From positions 62,001 to 126,000 of the forward strand of contig JBGCFQ010000017.1 in NCBI GenBank assembly GCA_045106985.1: DNA of 64,000 bases, in the 5' to 3' direction. The DNA is from JAUIET01 sp045106985. Lineage in GTDB: Bacteria > Pseudomonadota > Gammaproteobacteria > Pseudomonadales > JAUIET01. This document shows, piece after piece, positions 26,213 to 36,291 of the stretch; within the stretch, counting starts at the first letter, position 1, and each line of letters begins with the position of its first letter. The notes beneath the pieces are model-generated. The model was not told where the DNA came from. It did not search any database and saw only the letters and a program-made list of their open reading frames with translations. Made by a program: the position numbers and the translations under genes.

Positions 26213-28630
26213 CTAGAAGTTGTAACGCGCCTGCAAGGACACATTCATTGGAGCTTCGTAGAAACCATAATAGGCCGTTGCTACGCCCGTTGCTCCGATC
26301 GCATTGTTAAATGCGCCAGACAAGGTTGTAGACACAGGTGCCTGGTTGCCAAACGTCAAAATAGACTCGTCACTCAGGTTTTCGCCCATCACAGCCACAC
26401 TCCAAGAGCCGTCCATCGCATCAAGGCCAATTCGTGCGTTAACCTTTGTATAAGACTCCTGAACCAGATTTGGGTCTAACGTTGGCGACACAAAGTACTC
26501 GTCGGAATACGCTAGGTCTACACCGAAGCTGAGCTCCATAGTGTCGCCTATCGCTACGATATACGTGGCACCTATGTTAGCGGTAATCTCTGGCGTAAAC
26601 TCTTTTGGCTGACCCTTACGATCACACAATGCAATGCCATTTTCCGTGCTGTCGGGTGTTTCACCAAAGAAGCACTGTGAGTTTGGAAAGCGATCAAATT
26701 CGAAGTCTAACCAGCCCACTGCACCGGTTAACAACAGGTTTTCGCCAGCCTGCCAACGTCCGTCCAGCTCAATACCCTGGCTCGTCGCTTCACCCGCATT
26801 AGTAACGTTGAAACCTAAAGTACCGTCAAACTGACTGGTTTGCAGGTTATCGTATTCCATGCGATAAGCCGCAATGTTCAGTTCGGCTGCGCCGCCGGCC
26901 AAGCTCATTTTAGCGCCAACTTCGAAAGACAGAACTTCTTCTTCTTCGAATTCAAATGCGCCCGCACCGGTTCCTATAGCAGCCGCGGCCAAATCAAATG
27001 TGTTTGCTCGAGCATCAAAGCCGCCACCCTTGAAGCCTTCGGTTATGGAAACATAGACCATTGTGGAGTCAGAAGCGTCCCATTGAAGGTTAATTGCAGG
27101 TGTAAATTTGTCTTCGCTGCGCTCGCCCGCAAGGTTATGACCTGCAGTTTGCTCACTGATAATTCCGAAACCACCCTGATAAACAAAAGGCACTATTGGA
27201 TTGGTAGTAAGTTGCTGGCCATTGATGTCGCGAACCGGGCTATCGCCAACGACATCAACGATTTCAATTGATCGCCGGCCCGTTTTGTCTTCAGATGTAT
27301 AACGACCACCTACTGTTAAACGCCATGCGTCGCCAATATTCCAAGTGAACTGTGCAAAGGCTGACAACATTTCGCTATCAGTGAAATACGCTCGTCGCGC
27401 AGCGGTGCCTGGCAAAGTGGCACTTAATGCGCCCAACAAGCTACCAACCGGCACTATGGTCATGTCGTTAAGTTGCAAGTCGTAGTCTTGGTAGAAAACA
27501 CCCGCAATATAGTCGACAGTTTGCCCACCAGGTGACGTTATACGCAGCTCTTGGCTGAACTGGCTATATTCTTCTGCCCCAGCAGTATCGATCAATATAG
27601 CTGAGCTGAAATCACAATCGCACTGTTGGTAGTAATCGTACTCTAGCCAGCCAGAGGTAGCTGTTAGCGTGTGCTCGCCCAGTGCATACTCGAGTGAGAA
27701 AGTCGCATTATCAAAATTGGTTTCTTCAATGTCACCATTTGCTTGACGTTTAAAGTCTTGATCGGTATCCAGTACGACTGCACCGCCTGTTAATCCTGCT
27801 ACCGCCGTAGAAAAACTGGGCGAGCCGTCGACTTCAACAGGGTTAATCAATTCAAGGAATCGACCGTCTGTATCAAAGCTAGCGTACTCATACTTAAAGT
27901 TCATCGACAAATTATCTGTCGCGTCCCACTGGAAGTTCGCACGACCCATGCGGTGTTCTAGTTGAGATTCGTCTCTACCCAACGCCGTATTTTCGTAATA
28001 GCCATCGGTGTCACGTGCAAGAGCCGAAATGCGAACCGCAAATTCGTCACTTAATGGCACGTTAATGGCTCCGCTGAACTCTTGCTGGCCTTGGTCAAAA
28101 TTGTAATCTGCAGCAACAAAGCCTTCCATTTGCTCTGTGCTAGCCTTTTTGGTGACTAGGCTAATCGCTCCGCCAATCGCATTCTTGCCGAACAAAATAG
28201 GCTGTGGACCTCTTAATACTTCAACACGATCCACGTCAAGATACGGGATACGAGCCATTTGCATGCGACCATAATGAATGTCGTCTACATACATACCAAC
28301 CGATTGTTCAAACGCTGGGTTTACGCCAGAGCTAATGCCACGAATAGTAATAGTGGTGCTGATGCCCGTCTGGTTCATGCTTAAGTTGGGCACAAAGTCG
28401 GCCAAATCATTCAGGTTAGTAATACCTGCCTGCGTGATTTTTTCGCCAGACACTACGTTTACCGAAATCGGCACGTCGGCTAAAGACTCTACACGCTTTT
28501 GAGAAGTTACAACGACTTCTTCGAGCATAAGTTGAGCTTGAGCCGTTAGGCTAAAGCCACCTGCAACAGCAGCGCTTAACATTAGTGCGTGCCGAAGCTG
28601 AAATTTCTTGTTGGAATTCATTGTGAACAT
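26213..28630 (-). CDS. TonB-dependent outer-membrane receptor
   Basis: 805 residues from ATG 28630, fixed by GAGG eight bases upstream. Signal peptide ends near LTAQA/Q, then LMLEEVVVTSQKR (TonB-box-like), a plug domain (VPISVNVVSGEKITQAG...RGISSG...RGPQPILFGKNAIGGAI), and a beta-barrel closing on an aromatic terminal Phe (VSLQARYNF). It takes up a siderophore, vitamin or other large molecule through energy from TonB-ExbBD. No ligand can be inferred; no dedicated regulator adjoins it. A terminator lies downstream. Confidence 0.92.
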   Translation of the reverse strand: MFTMNSNKKFQLRHALMLSAAVAGGFSLTAQAQLMLEEVVVTSQKRVESLADVPISVNVVSGEKITQAGITNLNDLADFVPNLSMNQTGISTTITIRGISSGVNPAFEQSVGMYVDDIHYGRMQMARIPYLDVDRVEVLRGPQPILFGKNAIGGAISLVTKKASTEQMEGFVAADYNFDQGQQEFSGAINVPLSDEFAVRISALARDTDGYYENTALGRDESQLEHRMGRANFQWDATDNLSMNFKYEYASFDTDGRFLELINPVEVDGSPSFSTAVAGLTGGAVVLDTDQDFKRQANGDIEETNFDNATFSLEYALGEHTLTATSGWLEYDYYQQCDCDFSSAILIDTAGAEEYSQFSQELRITSPGGQTVDYIAGVFYQDYDLQLNDMTIVPVGSLLGALSATLPGTAARRAYFTDSEMLSAFAQFTWNIGDAWRLTVGGRYTSEDKTGRRSIEIVDVVGDSPVRDINGQQLTTNPIVPFVYQGGFGIISEQTAGHNLAGERSEDKFTPAINLQWDASDSTMVYVSITEGFKGGGFDARANTFDLAAAAIGTGAGAFEFEEEEVLSFEVGAKMSLAGGAAELNIAAYRMEYDNLQTSQFDGTLGFNVTNAGEATSQGIELDGRWQAGENLLLTGAVGWLDFEFDRFPNSQCFFGETPDSTENGIALCDRKGQPKEFTPEITANIGATYIVAIGDTMELSFGVDLAYSDEYFVSPTLDPNLVQESYTKVNARIGLDAMDGSWSVAVMGENLSDESILTFGNQAPVSTTLSGAFNNAIGATGVATAYYGFYEAPMNVSLQARYNF

Positions 28631-29033
28631 GGAATACCTCGTCAATTAAAGTCTTTAACAACAGGACCTTTATAAATTTTTTCCGCTTGCCGTAGCAAAG
28701 ACTCGCTACAGAAACGCGGCGCAGAATAGCACAAGGACAGACAAGCAACATTAACTTATAGGGCCACCTATCTGATTTTTAGGGTATTTTGCCGCAATTT
28801 CAAGTCGAAACTAAGCCACTGTATGGCCTATCCAGCATGCAGCGACGCACCCTACTGATGAAACGCAAAACAGAAAAGGTGGTCCACGGTCAATTTCTTT
28901 GGAAATTGGAGCGCCTTACGTGACTCAACATCTAATCGCGCAGAACAGCAACGCGCTCACACTGCTGCTCTCGCCTTATTAATGCGCAGTAAATACACGC
29001 CGCCTAGCTAGAGGCTTATTAAAAATCGGGAGC
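28631..29033. other. Intergenic region between argG and the TonB-receptor gene
   Basis: About 400 bp without a supported gene. It holds the promoter region of the receptor (minus strand) and a small hairpin CAATTTC-TTTG-GAAATTG at 28891-28908 with no T-run. No regulatory box I can name was found. Confidence 0.4.
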
Positions 29034-30248
29034 TTAGAATGTACGACCCTTGGTGGCCGCAATTTTTAACCGCAGCGCATTGAGCTTAATGAAGCCGGCC
29101 GCATCGGCCTGATCATAGGCGCCAGCATCATCATCAAAAGTCGCTATGTTTTCATCAAACAAACTTTGATCTGATTTGCGACCTACGACTTCAACGTTGC
29201 CTTTATAGAGCTTTAGCCTTACTACGCCATTCACGCATTGCTGCGACTGGTCAATCATGGTTTGCATCATAATTCGTTCGGGCGCCCACCAATAGCCGTT
29301 GTAAACCATCTCAGCATACTTGGGCATCAATTCATCTTTAAGATGGGCTACTTCACGATCCAAAGTAATTGACTCAATAGCGCGATGTGCGCGCAGCATG
29401 ATAGTGCCGCCAGGTGTTTCATAGCAGCCGCGAGACTTCATACCGACATATCGATTCTCTACAATGTCGAGCCGGCCAATGCCATTTTCGCCACCGATCT
29501 CGTTCAACAAAGTTAAGACTTCAGCCGGCGTTTTAGGTACACCGTCAATTGCAACAACATCACCGCCAGAATAACTTAACTCAATATAACGAGCTGTATC
29601 AGGCGCTTTCTCTGGCGATACAGACCAACGCCACATATCGTCTTCAGCCTCACACCAAGGGTCTTCAAGACAACCACCTTCATAAGAAATGTGCAGTAAG
29701 TTTGCATCCATCGAATAGGGCGATTTCTTCCCGCGTTTCATTTCAACCGGAATTTTATGTTGTTCGCAATACGTCATTAACTTGTCACGCGAAAGCAAAT
29801 CCCATTCGCGCCACGGTGCTATTACTTTGATTCCCGGTGACAAGGCATAAGCACCGAGCTCAAATCTAACTTGATCATTCCCCTTTCCGGTCGCGCCATG
29901 CGAGATGGCGTCTGCTCCTGTTGAAGCAGCGATCTCGACCAGTCGTTTTGCGATCAACGGCCGGGCTATAGAGGTGCCCAGCAAGTACTCGCCCTCATAA
30001 ATGGCGTTAGCGCGAAACATTGGGAATACATAGTCGCTGACAAACTCTTCGCGCAGGTCTTCAATATAAATCTCTTTGACACCCAAGGCTTCCGCCTTGG
30101 CGCGCGCTGGCTCTACTTCTTCGCCTTGGCCAATATCAGCCGTAAACGTTACAACCTCGCTGTTATAGGTTTCTTGCAACCATTTCACGATTACTGAAGT
30201 ATCCAACCCGCCCGAATAGGCCAGGACAACCTTATTCACATCTGCCAT
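29034..30248 (-). CDS. argG: Argininosuccinate synthase
   Basis: 404 residues, normal length. Joins citrulline and aspartate using ATP in arginine biosynthesis. The ATP loop is LAYSGGLDTSVIVKWL; the GATGKGNDQVRFE and SPYSMDANLLHISYEGG segments are the conserved substrate-binding regions. AGAGAGACGC precedes the ATG. Downstream of motY on the same strand (130 bp gap), and part of a gene neighbourhood remembered from Pseudomonas (argG-motY-pyrC-rnt). Confidence 0.96.
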   Translation of the reverse strand: MADVNKVVLAYSGGLDTSVIVKWLQETYNSEVVTFTADIGQGEEVEPARAKAEALGVKEIYIEDLREEFVSDYVFPMFRANAIYEGEYLLGTSIARPLIAKRLVEIAASTGADAISHGATGKGNDQVRFELGAYALSPGIKVIAPWREWDLLSRDKLMTYCEQHKIPVEMKRGKKSPYSMDANLLHISYEGGCLEDPWCEAEDDMWRWSVSPEKAPDTARYIELSYSGGDVVAIDGVPKTPAEVLTLLNEIGGENGIGRLDIVENRYVGMKSRGCYETPGGTIMLRAHRAIESITLDREVAHLKDELMPKYAEMVYNGYWWAPERIMMQTMIDQSQQCVNGVVRLKLYKGNVEVVGRKSDQSLFDENIATFDDDAGAYDQADAAGFIKLNALRLKIAATKGRTF

Positions 30249-30378
30249 GCGTCTCTCTTAATTTTCTCTAGATTCTGTATACCATCGATAGGCTTGTCTC
30301 TTGTTAACTTCAGGCGCAAACCTGATCTTTGAGACAGCGGCGGTATTCTAACATAGCAAGTACAAGGACTTGGAAGCT

Positions 30379-31335
30379 CTATCGTTCCAAACGTACCGTT
30401 ACTCGACGATTCTGCAGACGGCTATCGTCGTCCAGGTTTTCGGTAACCGGGTAGCGTTCACCATGATAACGGGTTACTAACTTTTTCTTCGAGAGCCCCT
30501 TGGTCGCCATGTATGCCGATACGGCCTGAGCTCGGCGCTTTGACAAGCCAATATTATAGCTAGACTCGTGTACGTCATCGGTGTGTCCATCGATATAGAT
30601 CCGCCGCACGCTATCGTCGAGCTTGCTGTATTCAATAATTTCGTCCAGCACTGTGCGCGTTGCAAGATTGAGCGAGTGCTTGTCGGTATCGAAATGAACG
30701 CGAGTTCGCTCTAGTTGCTCGAAGTTCTTCGCGAATAGTCCATCTACACATTCTTGAAAGCGATCATAAGCACCAAGAAAGTGCTTCGACGACAAACTGA
30801 CTTCGATCGCCTCGGCATCATCGTACCTTGCCCTTGTCATAAAACCGGGTGCCATACCGCGCTGCAATTCTGCCAACATCTGATTTGCCAACTGATCATC
30901 CAAAACGATAGCTTCCTTACCCGATTGAACGGAAACAGTCGCTAGACTTCTGCCAGGTAATTCAGGCGCCCACACTGGCGGCTTCGAGATCAGTTTGGCA
31001 TCGCCGGGCTGCAATTGATTGCGCTTGGCCTGCAACATAAATCGACTGCCGTAGCCCGCCCGTTGCTCAAAAATAGCTGTGCCGTAACGCTTGATTGGCT
31101 GGCTTAGGCGGCAGCTAAACCGTGTTCCTTCGTTATGCCAATGGGCGTAGTCCATTCGCGTCGCAAATGCTAACTGGACTGGACCCGCTGATTGAGAGTC
31201 CTCTATTAACTCAAGTGCGACGGCCCGTGGCGCTGAGAGCAGGGCAAGCGTGCCAAAACAACCTACGAGCAATAGTCCGCGCAGCTGTGTTGCGAGAACA
31301 GCTCCAGTTACGTTGTTGAGTGGTGTTGGCGTCAT
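30379..31335 (-). CDS. motY: MotY-like flagellar motor T-ring protein, OmpA/MotB C-terminal domain
   Basis: 318 residues from ATG 31335 (GGAAGAG just upstream); the ATG at 31368 would add 11 residues. A signal peptide (LLSAPRAVA/LE) is followed by a MotY-type N domain (ATRMDYAHW, CRLSQPIKRYGTAIF) and an OmpA-like peptidoglycan-binding domain (VHFDTDKHSL...IYIDGHTDDVHESSYNIGLSKRRAQAV). MotY forms part of the T ring that recruits stators. Location beside pyrC and argG matches Pseudomonas; no other flagellar gene is in the window. Confidence 0.85.
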   Translation of the reverse strand: MTPTPLNNVTGAVLATQLRGLLLVGCFGTLALLSAPRAVALELIEDSQSAGPVQLAFATRMDYAHWHNEGTRFSCRLSQPIKRYGTAIFEQRAGYGSRFMLQAKRNQLQPGDAKLISKPPVWAPELPGRSLATVSVQSGKEAIVLDDQLANQMLAELQRGMAPGFMTRARYDDAEAIEVSLSSKHFLGAYDRFQECVDGLFAKNFEQLERTRVHFDTDKHSLNLATRTVLDEIIEYSKLDDSVRRIYIDGHTDDVHESSYNIGLSKRRAQAVSAYMATKGLSKKKLVTRYHGERYPVTENLDDDSRLQNRRVTVRLER

Positions 31336-31530
31336 GCTCTTCCATGAATAAACGATTAAAACGAACAACTTCTAATCAGAATAGCCTCTATTTTGATGAA
31401 TTATTAATCATACGTACAAAAAAACGCCAACTGGTCCACAACTATCACTTTCGAGCCTATTGCTGTAGCATCGCGATCGCGATTCAATTTCAAGCGGCCG
31501 CGCCGCAATACACCACACACTGATTCACTT

Positions 31531-32622
31531 TTGACTGACACTCTTGTAATAACACGCCCTGACGACTGGCACGTGCACCTTCGCGACGGTGATGCACTGC
31601 CAGCGACTGTGCGCGATATCAGCCGTTATTTTGGCCGCGCCATAATAATGCCCAATCTGGTTCCTCCCGTTCGAAATTTGGCAGAGGCACAGCTGTACCA
31701 TCAGCGCATTGTAGAAAACCTGCCAACTCACGGACCTGGCGCGTCGGTTCAGCCTGCGTTATTTAGACCTTTGATGGTTCTGTACCTGACCGACCAAACC
31801 ACGCCAGCTGACATAGAAGCCGCCTGCGCGGAAGGCAGTCCGGTGGTTGCGGCCAAGCTTTACCCCGCCGGGGCAACCACTAATTCTGATTCAGGCGTGA
31901 CGAACATTGATCGTATTGCATCGACTTTAGAGGCAATGGAGAAGTTTGACATGCCGCTGCTGGTGCACGGCGAAGTGACACACTCTTATATTGATGTGTT
32001 TGATCGAGAAACACGCTTTCTGGACGAAGTGTTGACACCTTTGCTCAACCGCTACCCAAACCTGCGAGTTGTGCTAGAACACATTAGTACAGCGGATGCC
32101 GCGCAATTTGTTGTTACGGCAGGAGATACAGTGGCTGCGACAATCACAGCACACCACTTATTGTTCAATAGAAATGACATGCTGGTTGGCGGCATTCGTC
32201 CACACTATTACTGCCTCCCGATTTTGAAGCGAGCCAGTCATCAAAGTGCTCTATTAGACGCCGCAACCAGTGGCAACCCAAAGTTTTTTTTAGGAACAGA
32301 CTCAGCACCCCACCCTACCGGCAGCAAAGAAAGCGCCTGCGGCTGTGCCGGATGTTATTCCGCCCACGCAGCCATAGAGCTTTATGCGGAAGCTTTTGAA
32401 CAACACGACGCCTTGCACGCTCTGGAAGGTTTTGCGAGTTTTCATGGCCCAGATTTTTATAAGCTACCGCGTAATACCGACACCATCACCCTAAAACGCG
32501 ATAATTGGCGGGTTCCCGACGAGCTTTCATTTGGTGCTGATAAGGTTCGACCTTTAAGACACGGCGAAACAATTGCCTGGCGTGTAGACAACTCACTTAC
32601 CCCAGAGGGTGTAAACACATGA
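31531..32622 (+). CDS. pyrC: Dihydroorotase
   Basis: 363 residues, third step of pyrimidine synthesis. Class II dihydroorotase motifs: RPDDWHVHLRDGD (metal His pair), KLYPAGATTNSDSGV with the carboxylated Lys, HGEVTH, LEHIST, and FLGTDSAPH. The frame has no in-frame ATG between an upstream stop (31405) and residue 1, and the TTG at 31531 aligns with the family N-terminus, so TTG is the start. The rnt ATG overlaps its TGA (ATGA). Confidence 0.94.
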   Translation: MTDTLVITRPDDWHVHLRDGDALPATVRDISRYFGRAIIMPNLVPPVRNLAEAQLYHQRIVENLPTHGPGASVQPALFRPLMVLYLTDQTTPADIEAACAEGSPVVAAKLYPAGATTNSDSGVTNIDRIASTLEAMEKFDMPLLVHGEVTHSYIDVFDRETRFLDEVLTPLLNRYPNLRVVLEHISTADAAQFVVTAGDTVAATITAHHLLFNRNDMLVGGIRPHYYCLPILKRASHQSALLDAATSGNPKFFLGTDSAPHPTGSKESACGCAGCYSAHAAIELYAEAFEQHDALHALEGFASFHGPDFYKLPRNTDTITLKRDNWRVPDELSFGADKVRPLRHGETIAWRVDNSLTPEGVNT

Positions 32623-33284
32623 GTAGTGATAGCGGCTATCGTTTTGTTGACGACGACAACCACAATGACAAAACGCCTTTAGCTGGGCGCTTTCGAGGTT
32701 TTTTACCGGTTGTAGTCGATGTTGAAACGGGCGGCTTTAACTCAAGTACTGATGCTCTACTTGAGTTGGCAGCGATTACTTTGACGATGGACGATAGAGG
32801 TTATCTGGTTGAGGATCAGGAGTTTTGTTCTGCAGTAGCCCCTTTTGAAGGCGCTAATCTTGAACAATCTGCCTTGGACTTTACCGGTATCGACCCCTAC
32901 GATCCTGAACGAAATGCCAGGCCAGAAGAAGATGTAATGAAAGATTTGTTTCAGATGGTACGGCGCTCGGTAAAAGCTCATGGCTGCACACGAGCTGTAT
33001 TGGTTGCTCATAATGCGCACTTTGATCAGGGTTTTATTAATGCGGCAGCAGAGCGTACCGATCTCAAACGAAATCCGTTTCATCCATTCTCATGTTTTGA
33101 TACGGCAACACTGTCCGGACTCGCTCTGGGACAAACGGTACTGGCTAAGGCCTGTGCGGCCTGCGACATAGAATTTAGCAATGCGTCAGCCCATTCAGCG
33201 CTCTACGACACGCAGAAAACAGCCGAACTATTTTGCCTTATTGTGAATCGTTGGAAGGATCTTGGCGGCTGGCACGACCAGTAA
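32619..33284 (+). CDS. rnt: Ribonuclease T
   Basis: 221 residues, DEDDh exoribonuclease that trims tRNA and other RNA 3' ends. PVVVDVETGGFNSSTDALLE supplies the first DE pair; AHNAHFDQGFINAAAE and AHSALYDTQKTAELF supply the later Asp and His residues. The ATG overlaps the pyrC stop. A conserved partner of pyrC in Pseudomonas. Confidence 0.94.
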   Translation: MSSDSGYRFVDDDNHNDKTPLAGRFRGFLPVVVDVETGGFNSSTDALLELAAITLTMDDRGYLVEDQEFCSAVAPFEGANLEQSALDFTGIDPYDPERNARPEEDVMKDLFQMVRRSVKAHGCTRAVLVAHNAHFDQGFINAAAERTDLKRNPFHPFSCFDTATLSGLALGQTVLAKACAACDIEFSNASAHSALYDTQKTAELFCLIVNRWKDLGGWHDQ

Positions 33285-33363
33285 GTCGGCTCAGCCACCA
33301 CAAGCGTTTACACTTATTGCGCTTCAATAGCAGCAAAGCAGACCTTTAAACCTAAAGAGGATG

Positions 33364-33708
33364 TTAACCTTCGGCTGGTTTTGCAGCTTCAGCGGCCTTA
33401 GTAGCCTCAGCCACTACTGCTTTAAGTTCCTCTTTATCATGCATCTCAGTGATGATGTCACAACCACCGACAAGCTCGCCGCCTACCCAAAGCTGAGGAA
33501 AAGTGGGCCAATTGGCATATTTAGGCAGGTTTGCACGCACATCTGGATTGCTGAGCACATCAACATAAGCAAAACGCTCTCCGCATTCCATCAAGGCCTG
33601 AACGGTTCGCGCAGAAAACCCACACTGAGGGGCATTAGGAGAACCTTTCATATAAAGCAGTACCGGGTTTCCCTCTACCTGCTCTTTGATTTGTTCCATT
33701 ATGTCCAT
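33364..33708 (-). CDS. grxD: Monothiol glutaredoxin (GrxD type)
   Basis: 114 residues. The active site is the CGFS sequence (SPNAPQCGFSARTVQAL), followed by YANWPTFPQLWVGGELVGGCDII, the GSH- and cluster-binding region. Proteins of this type carry or transfer [2Fe-2S] clusters. A Lys/Ala-rich tail follows the domain. It converges on rnt. Confidence 0.95.
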   Translation of the reverse strand: MDIMEQIKEQVEGNPVLLYMKGSPNAPQCGFSARTVQALMECGERFAYVDVLSNPDVRANLPKYANWPTFPQLWVGGELVGGCDIITEMHDKEELKAVVAEATKAAEAAKPAEG

Positions 33709-34134
33709 TGAATGTACTACCTTTGCGCTATAACTGAATCAGAGAGTATTGTACTTATATTTGCGCGCAAATTCTTCTTTTTTGGAGCCTAGAGCTCAAA
33801 ATGCGCGCCTTGAGCTCTCCTTACATGGGCTGGAGTATTTGCTTGAACTCAATTTTCGAACCAGATTTAGTTGGCGTTACCGGCCCCAGAAAAAATTACC
33901 TATTTACGCATTAGTGAACGAAGCCGTCGCCGCAGGAGCAAAAAGAAACGCCGGTGCCACCCCCTGTCGCTGGTACAAGTAACAAGCCAAGATTAGACGC
34001 CGAAAGCGTTATTCGGGTAATATACGCACCCATTGGGCAGCTTTGGCTGCCTTTTTCCGTTTCAGGTCTTGGCGATCGGTCATTGAACCGCAAGCAACAG
34101 ACCACGGTAATAGAATAGACAGCCGAGCCTCAAC
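33709..34134. other. Intergenic region upstream of argD with hairpin and terminator
   Basis: 426 bp between the divergent grxD and argD genes. A 77-codon plus-strand ORF (33749-33982) shows no recognisable protein. At 33791-33818 AGAGCTCAA/TTGAGCTCT form a perfect nine-pair hairpin with a ten-base loop. A rho-independent terminator lies at 34036-34056, upstream of argD. A short transcript, leader or attenuator is possible. Confidence 0.4.
34036..34056 (+). terminator. Rho-independent terminator upstream of argD
   Basis: GGCAGC-TTTG-GCTGCC followed by TTTTT, 79 bp before the argD start on the same strand. Either ends a short upstream transcript or acts as an attenuator. Confidence 0.8.
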
Positions 34135-35307
34135 ATGAGCCACTTAATGCCCACCTACGCGCCACACGATGTGATTTTCACGCATGGCATTGGCCCGCGC
34201 GTTTATGACGCGAATAAAAAGTCTTACTTTGATGCGCTAACTGGCATTGCCGTATGCGGTTTGGGCCATGCACACCCAGCTGTAACCGCTGCTATACGTG
34301 AGCAAGCTGGCAAAATTCTGCATTGCTCTAATCATTTCAAAATTGAACAGCAGATCCAGTTAGCAGAGCGCTTGTGCGGACTGAGTGGAATGCAATCGGC
34401 ATTCTTCTCTAACTCCGGCGCTGAGGCGAACGAAGCGGCTATAAAGCTGGCGCGCCTCTATGGGCACAAGGTGAAAGATGTCAAAAACCCTAGCATCATT
34501 GTGACCGAAGGGGCCTTTCACGGCCGGACGATGGCAACACTCACTGCAACGGGCAACCGCAAAATACAGGCTGGCTTTGAACCCCTGGTAAGTGGCTTTG
34601 TTCGCGCACCATTTAATGACACAGAAGCCGTACGAGCGATAGGTCGCAATAATAGCGATATTGTCGCCATATTGGTCGAGCCCGTTCAAGGTGAAGGCGG
34701 AATAGTAGTACCCGACTCAGACTACCTAAGCCAACTTCGTGAAATCTGCGACGAGCATGGATGGCTGCTAATGCTCGATGAAATTCAAACGGGTAATGCG
34801 CGCACAGGTGCCTATTTCGCTTACCAATTGGAAAATTGCCTACCTGATGTTGTGACCACTGCAAAAGGCCTTGGAAATGGCATGCCGATAGGCTGCTGCC
34901 TTGCGCAAGGTGTGGCTGCAGAGGTTCTGCAACCAGGCAGCCATGGCTCAACGTTTGGCGGCAACCCTTTGGCAACCGCCACGGCGCTTGCAGTGGTGAA
35001 TACTATTGAAGGCGACAAGATCGCCGAGCGTGCCTCTGAATTAAGCAACAGAATAAGCAGCGGCCTGCAGCCCTTGGTAGCTAGCGGCCACATAAAGGAT
35101 CTACGCTGTAAAGGCATGATGTTTGGCTTAGACCTTGGTAAGTCCTGCGGTGAATTAGTCGCCAGAGGGCTTGATCAGGGACTAATCATTAATGTCACGG
35201 CCGATTCGATCATACGCTTATTGCCTACACTGAATCTTTCTGATGACGATGCCGACGAACTAATCGAACGTGTTAGCGAATTGATAAAGTCGTTCGAAGC
35301 TTCTTAA
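34135..35307 (+). CDS. argD: Acetylornithine aminotransferase
   Basis: 390 residues, class III PLP aminotransferase converting N-acetylglutamate semialdehyde to acetylornithine. Motifs: FSNSGAEANEAAIKLAR, TEGAFHGRTMATL, LMLDEIQTGNARTG, and TTAKGLGNGMPIG with the PLP lysine. Followed after 29 bp by argF on the same strand. Confidence 0.92.
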   Translation: MSHLMPTYAPHDVIFTHGIGPRVYDANKKSYFDALTGIAVCGLGHAHPAVTAAIREQAGKILHCSNHFKIEQQIQLAERLCGLSGMQSAFFSNSGAEANEAAIKLARLYGHKVKDVKNPSIIVTEGAFHGRTMATLTATGNRKIQAGFEPLVSGFVRAPFNDTEAVRAIGRNNSDIVAILVEPVQGEGGIVVPDSDYLSQLREICDEHGWLLMLDEIQTGNARTGAYFAYQLENCLPDVVTTAKGLGNGMPIGCCLAQGVAAEVLQPGSHGSTFGGNPLATATALAVVNTIEGDKIAERASELSNRISSGLQPLVASGHIKDLRCKGMMFGLDLGKSCGELVARGLDQGLIINVTADSIIRLLPTLNLSDDDADELIERVSELIKSFEAS

Positions 35308-35336
35308 TTGATACCACCCCTATTTTGGATTAGACC

Positions 35337-36242
35337 ATGGCTATTCGTCATTTTCGTACACTATTGGATTTAAGCACAGCGGAACTGAACAGCTTGATAA
35401 GCCGCGCTATAGAGCTAAAAGCTGAGCGCAACAGCGGTAAAACTCATGCACTGTTTCCACAGAAAGTGATGGGCATGGTGTTTGAAAAGTCATCCACACG
35501 AACAAGAGTCTCCTTCGAAGCAGGTATGGCTCATTTTGGTGGCCACGCTATATTCTTGTCTTCAAGGGATACTCAACTTGGCCGTGGTGAGCCAATCTCT
35601 GACAGCGCCCGCGTTATGTCTTCTATGGTCGACATACTGATGGTGCGCACCTTCGATCACGCAACCCTTGAGACTTTCGCGAAGTATTCCAGCGTTCCTG
35701 TGATCAATGCCTTAACTGATGCCTTTCACCCTTGCCAACTGCTGGCTGACATTCAAACATTTATTGAGCACAGAGGCAGTATTGCCGGTAAAACCGTTGC
35801 CTGGATTGGCGACGGGAACAACATGTGCAACAGTTATATTAATGCGGCGAGACTGTGCGACTTTGAGTTGCTTGTGGCCTGCCCAAAGGGCTTCGAACCT
35901 GACTCTAAGCTAATTGAAGACAATAAAGACCGGGTTCGTGTGGTGCACTCTGCGACAGAAGCAGCTAGTAATGCTCATTTGCTGGTGACTGATGTGTTTG
36001 CGTCTATGGGCCAGGAGGACGAGCAAGAGCAACGCCTGCAAGCGTTTGCTGGTTTTCAGATTAATTCAGAGCTGCTGTCCCACGCGGCCAGTGATGCGCT
36101 GGTGATGCATTGCCTGCCTGCGCATCGAGGCGAAGAAATCAGTGCTGGGGTAATGGATGCTGAAGACAGTGTGATTTGGGATGAGGCTGAAAATCGCTTG
36201 CATGCCCAGAAGGCGTTGATTGAGTTTTTGCTGACGCAATAA
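35337..36242 (+). CDS. argF: Ornithine carbamoyltransferase
   Basis: 301 residues. Converts ornithine and carbamoyl phosphate to citrulline. Carbamoyl-phosphate motif SSTRTRVSFEAGMAHFGGHA, ornithine side HPCQLLADI, and HCLPAHRGEEIS with the catalytic Cys. Together with argD and argG on this window, it supplies three arginine steps. Confidence 0.95.
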   Translation: MAIRHFRTLLDLSTAELNSLISRAIELKAERNSGKTHALFPQKVMGMVFEKSSTRTRVSFEAGMAHFGGHAIFLSSRDTQLGRGEPISDSARVMSSMVDILMVRTFDHATLETFAKYSSVPVINALTDAFHPCQLLADIQTFIEHRGSIAGKTVAWIGDGNNMCNSYINAARLCDFELLVACPKGFEPDSKLIEDNKDRVRVVHSATEAASNAHLLVTDVFASMGQEDEQEQRLQAFAGFQINSELLSHAASDALVMHCLPAHRGEEISAGVMDAEDSVIWDEAENRLHAQKALIEFLLTQ

Positions 36243-36291
36243 AGACCTCTTAGCTTATTTTTCCAAAGGTGAAGATTCTCGGTTCTAGTTC

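Noticed and set aside
26840..27271. 143-codon plus-strand ORF opposite the TonB receptor
   Set aside because: Antisense to the beta-barrel sequence, no family; shadow.
33749..33982. 77-codon plus-strand ORF between grxD and argD
   Set aside because: No recognisable protein or ribosome site; a hairpin lies within it. Left as intergenic, with low certainty.
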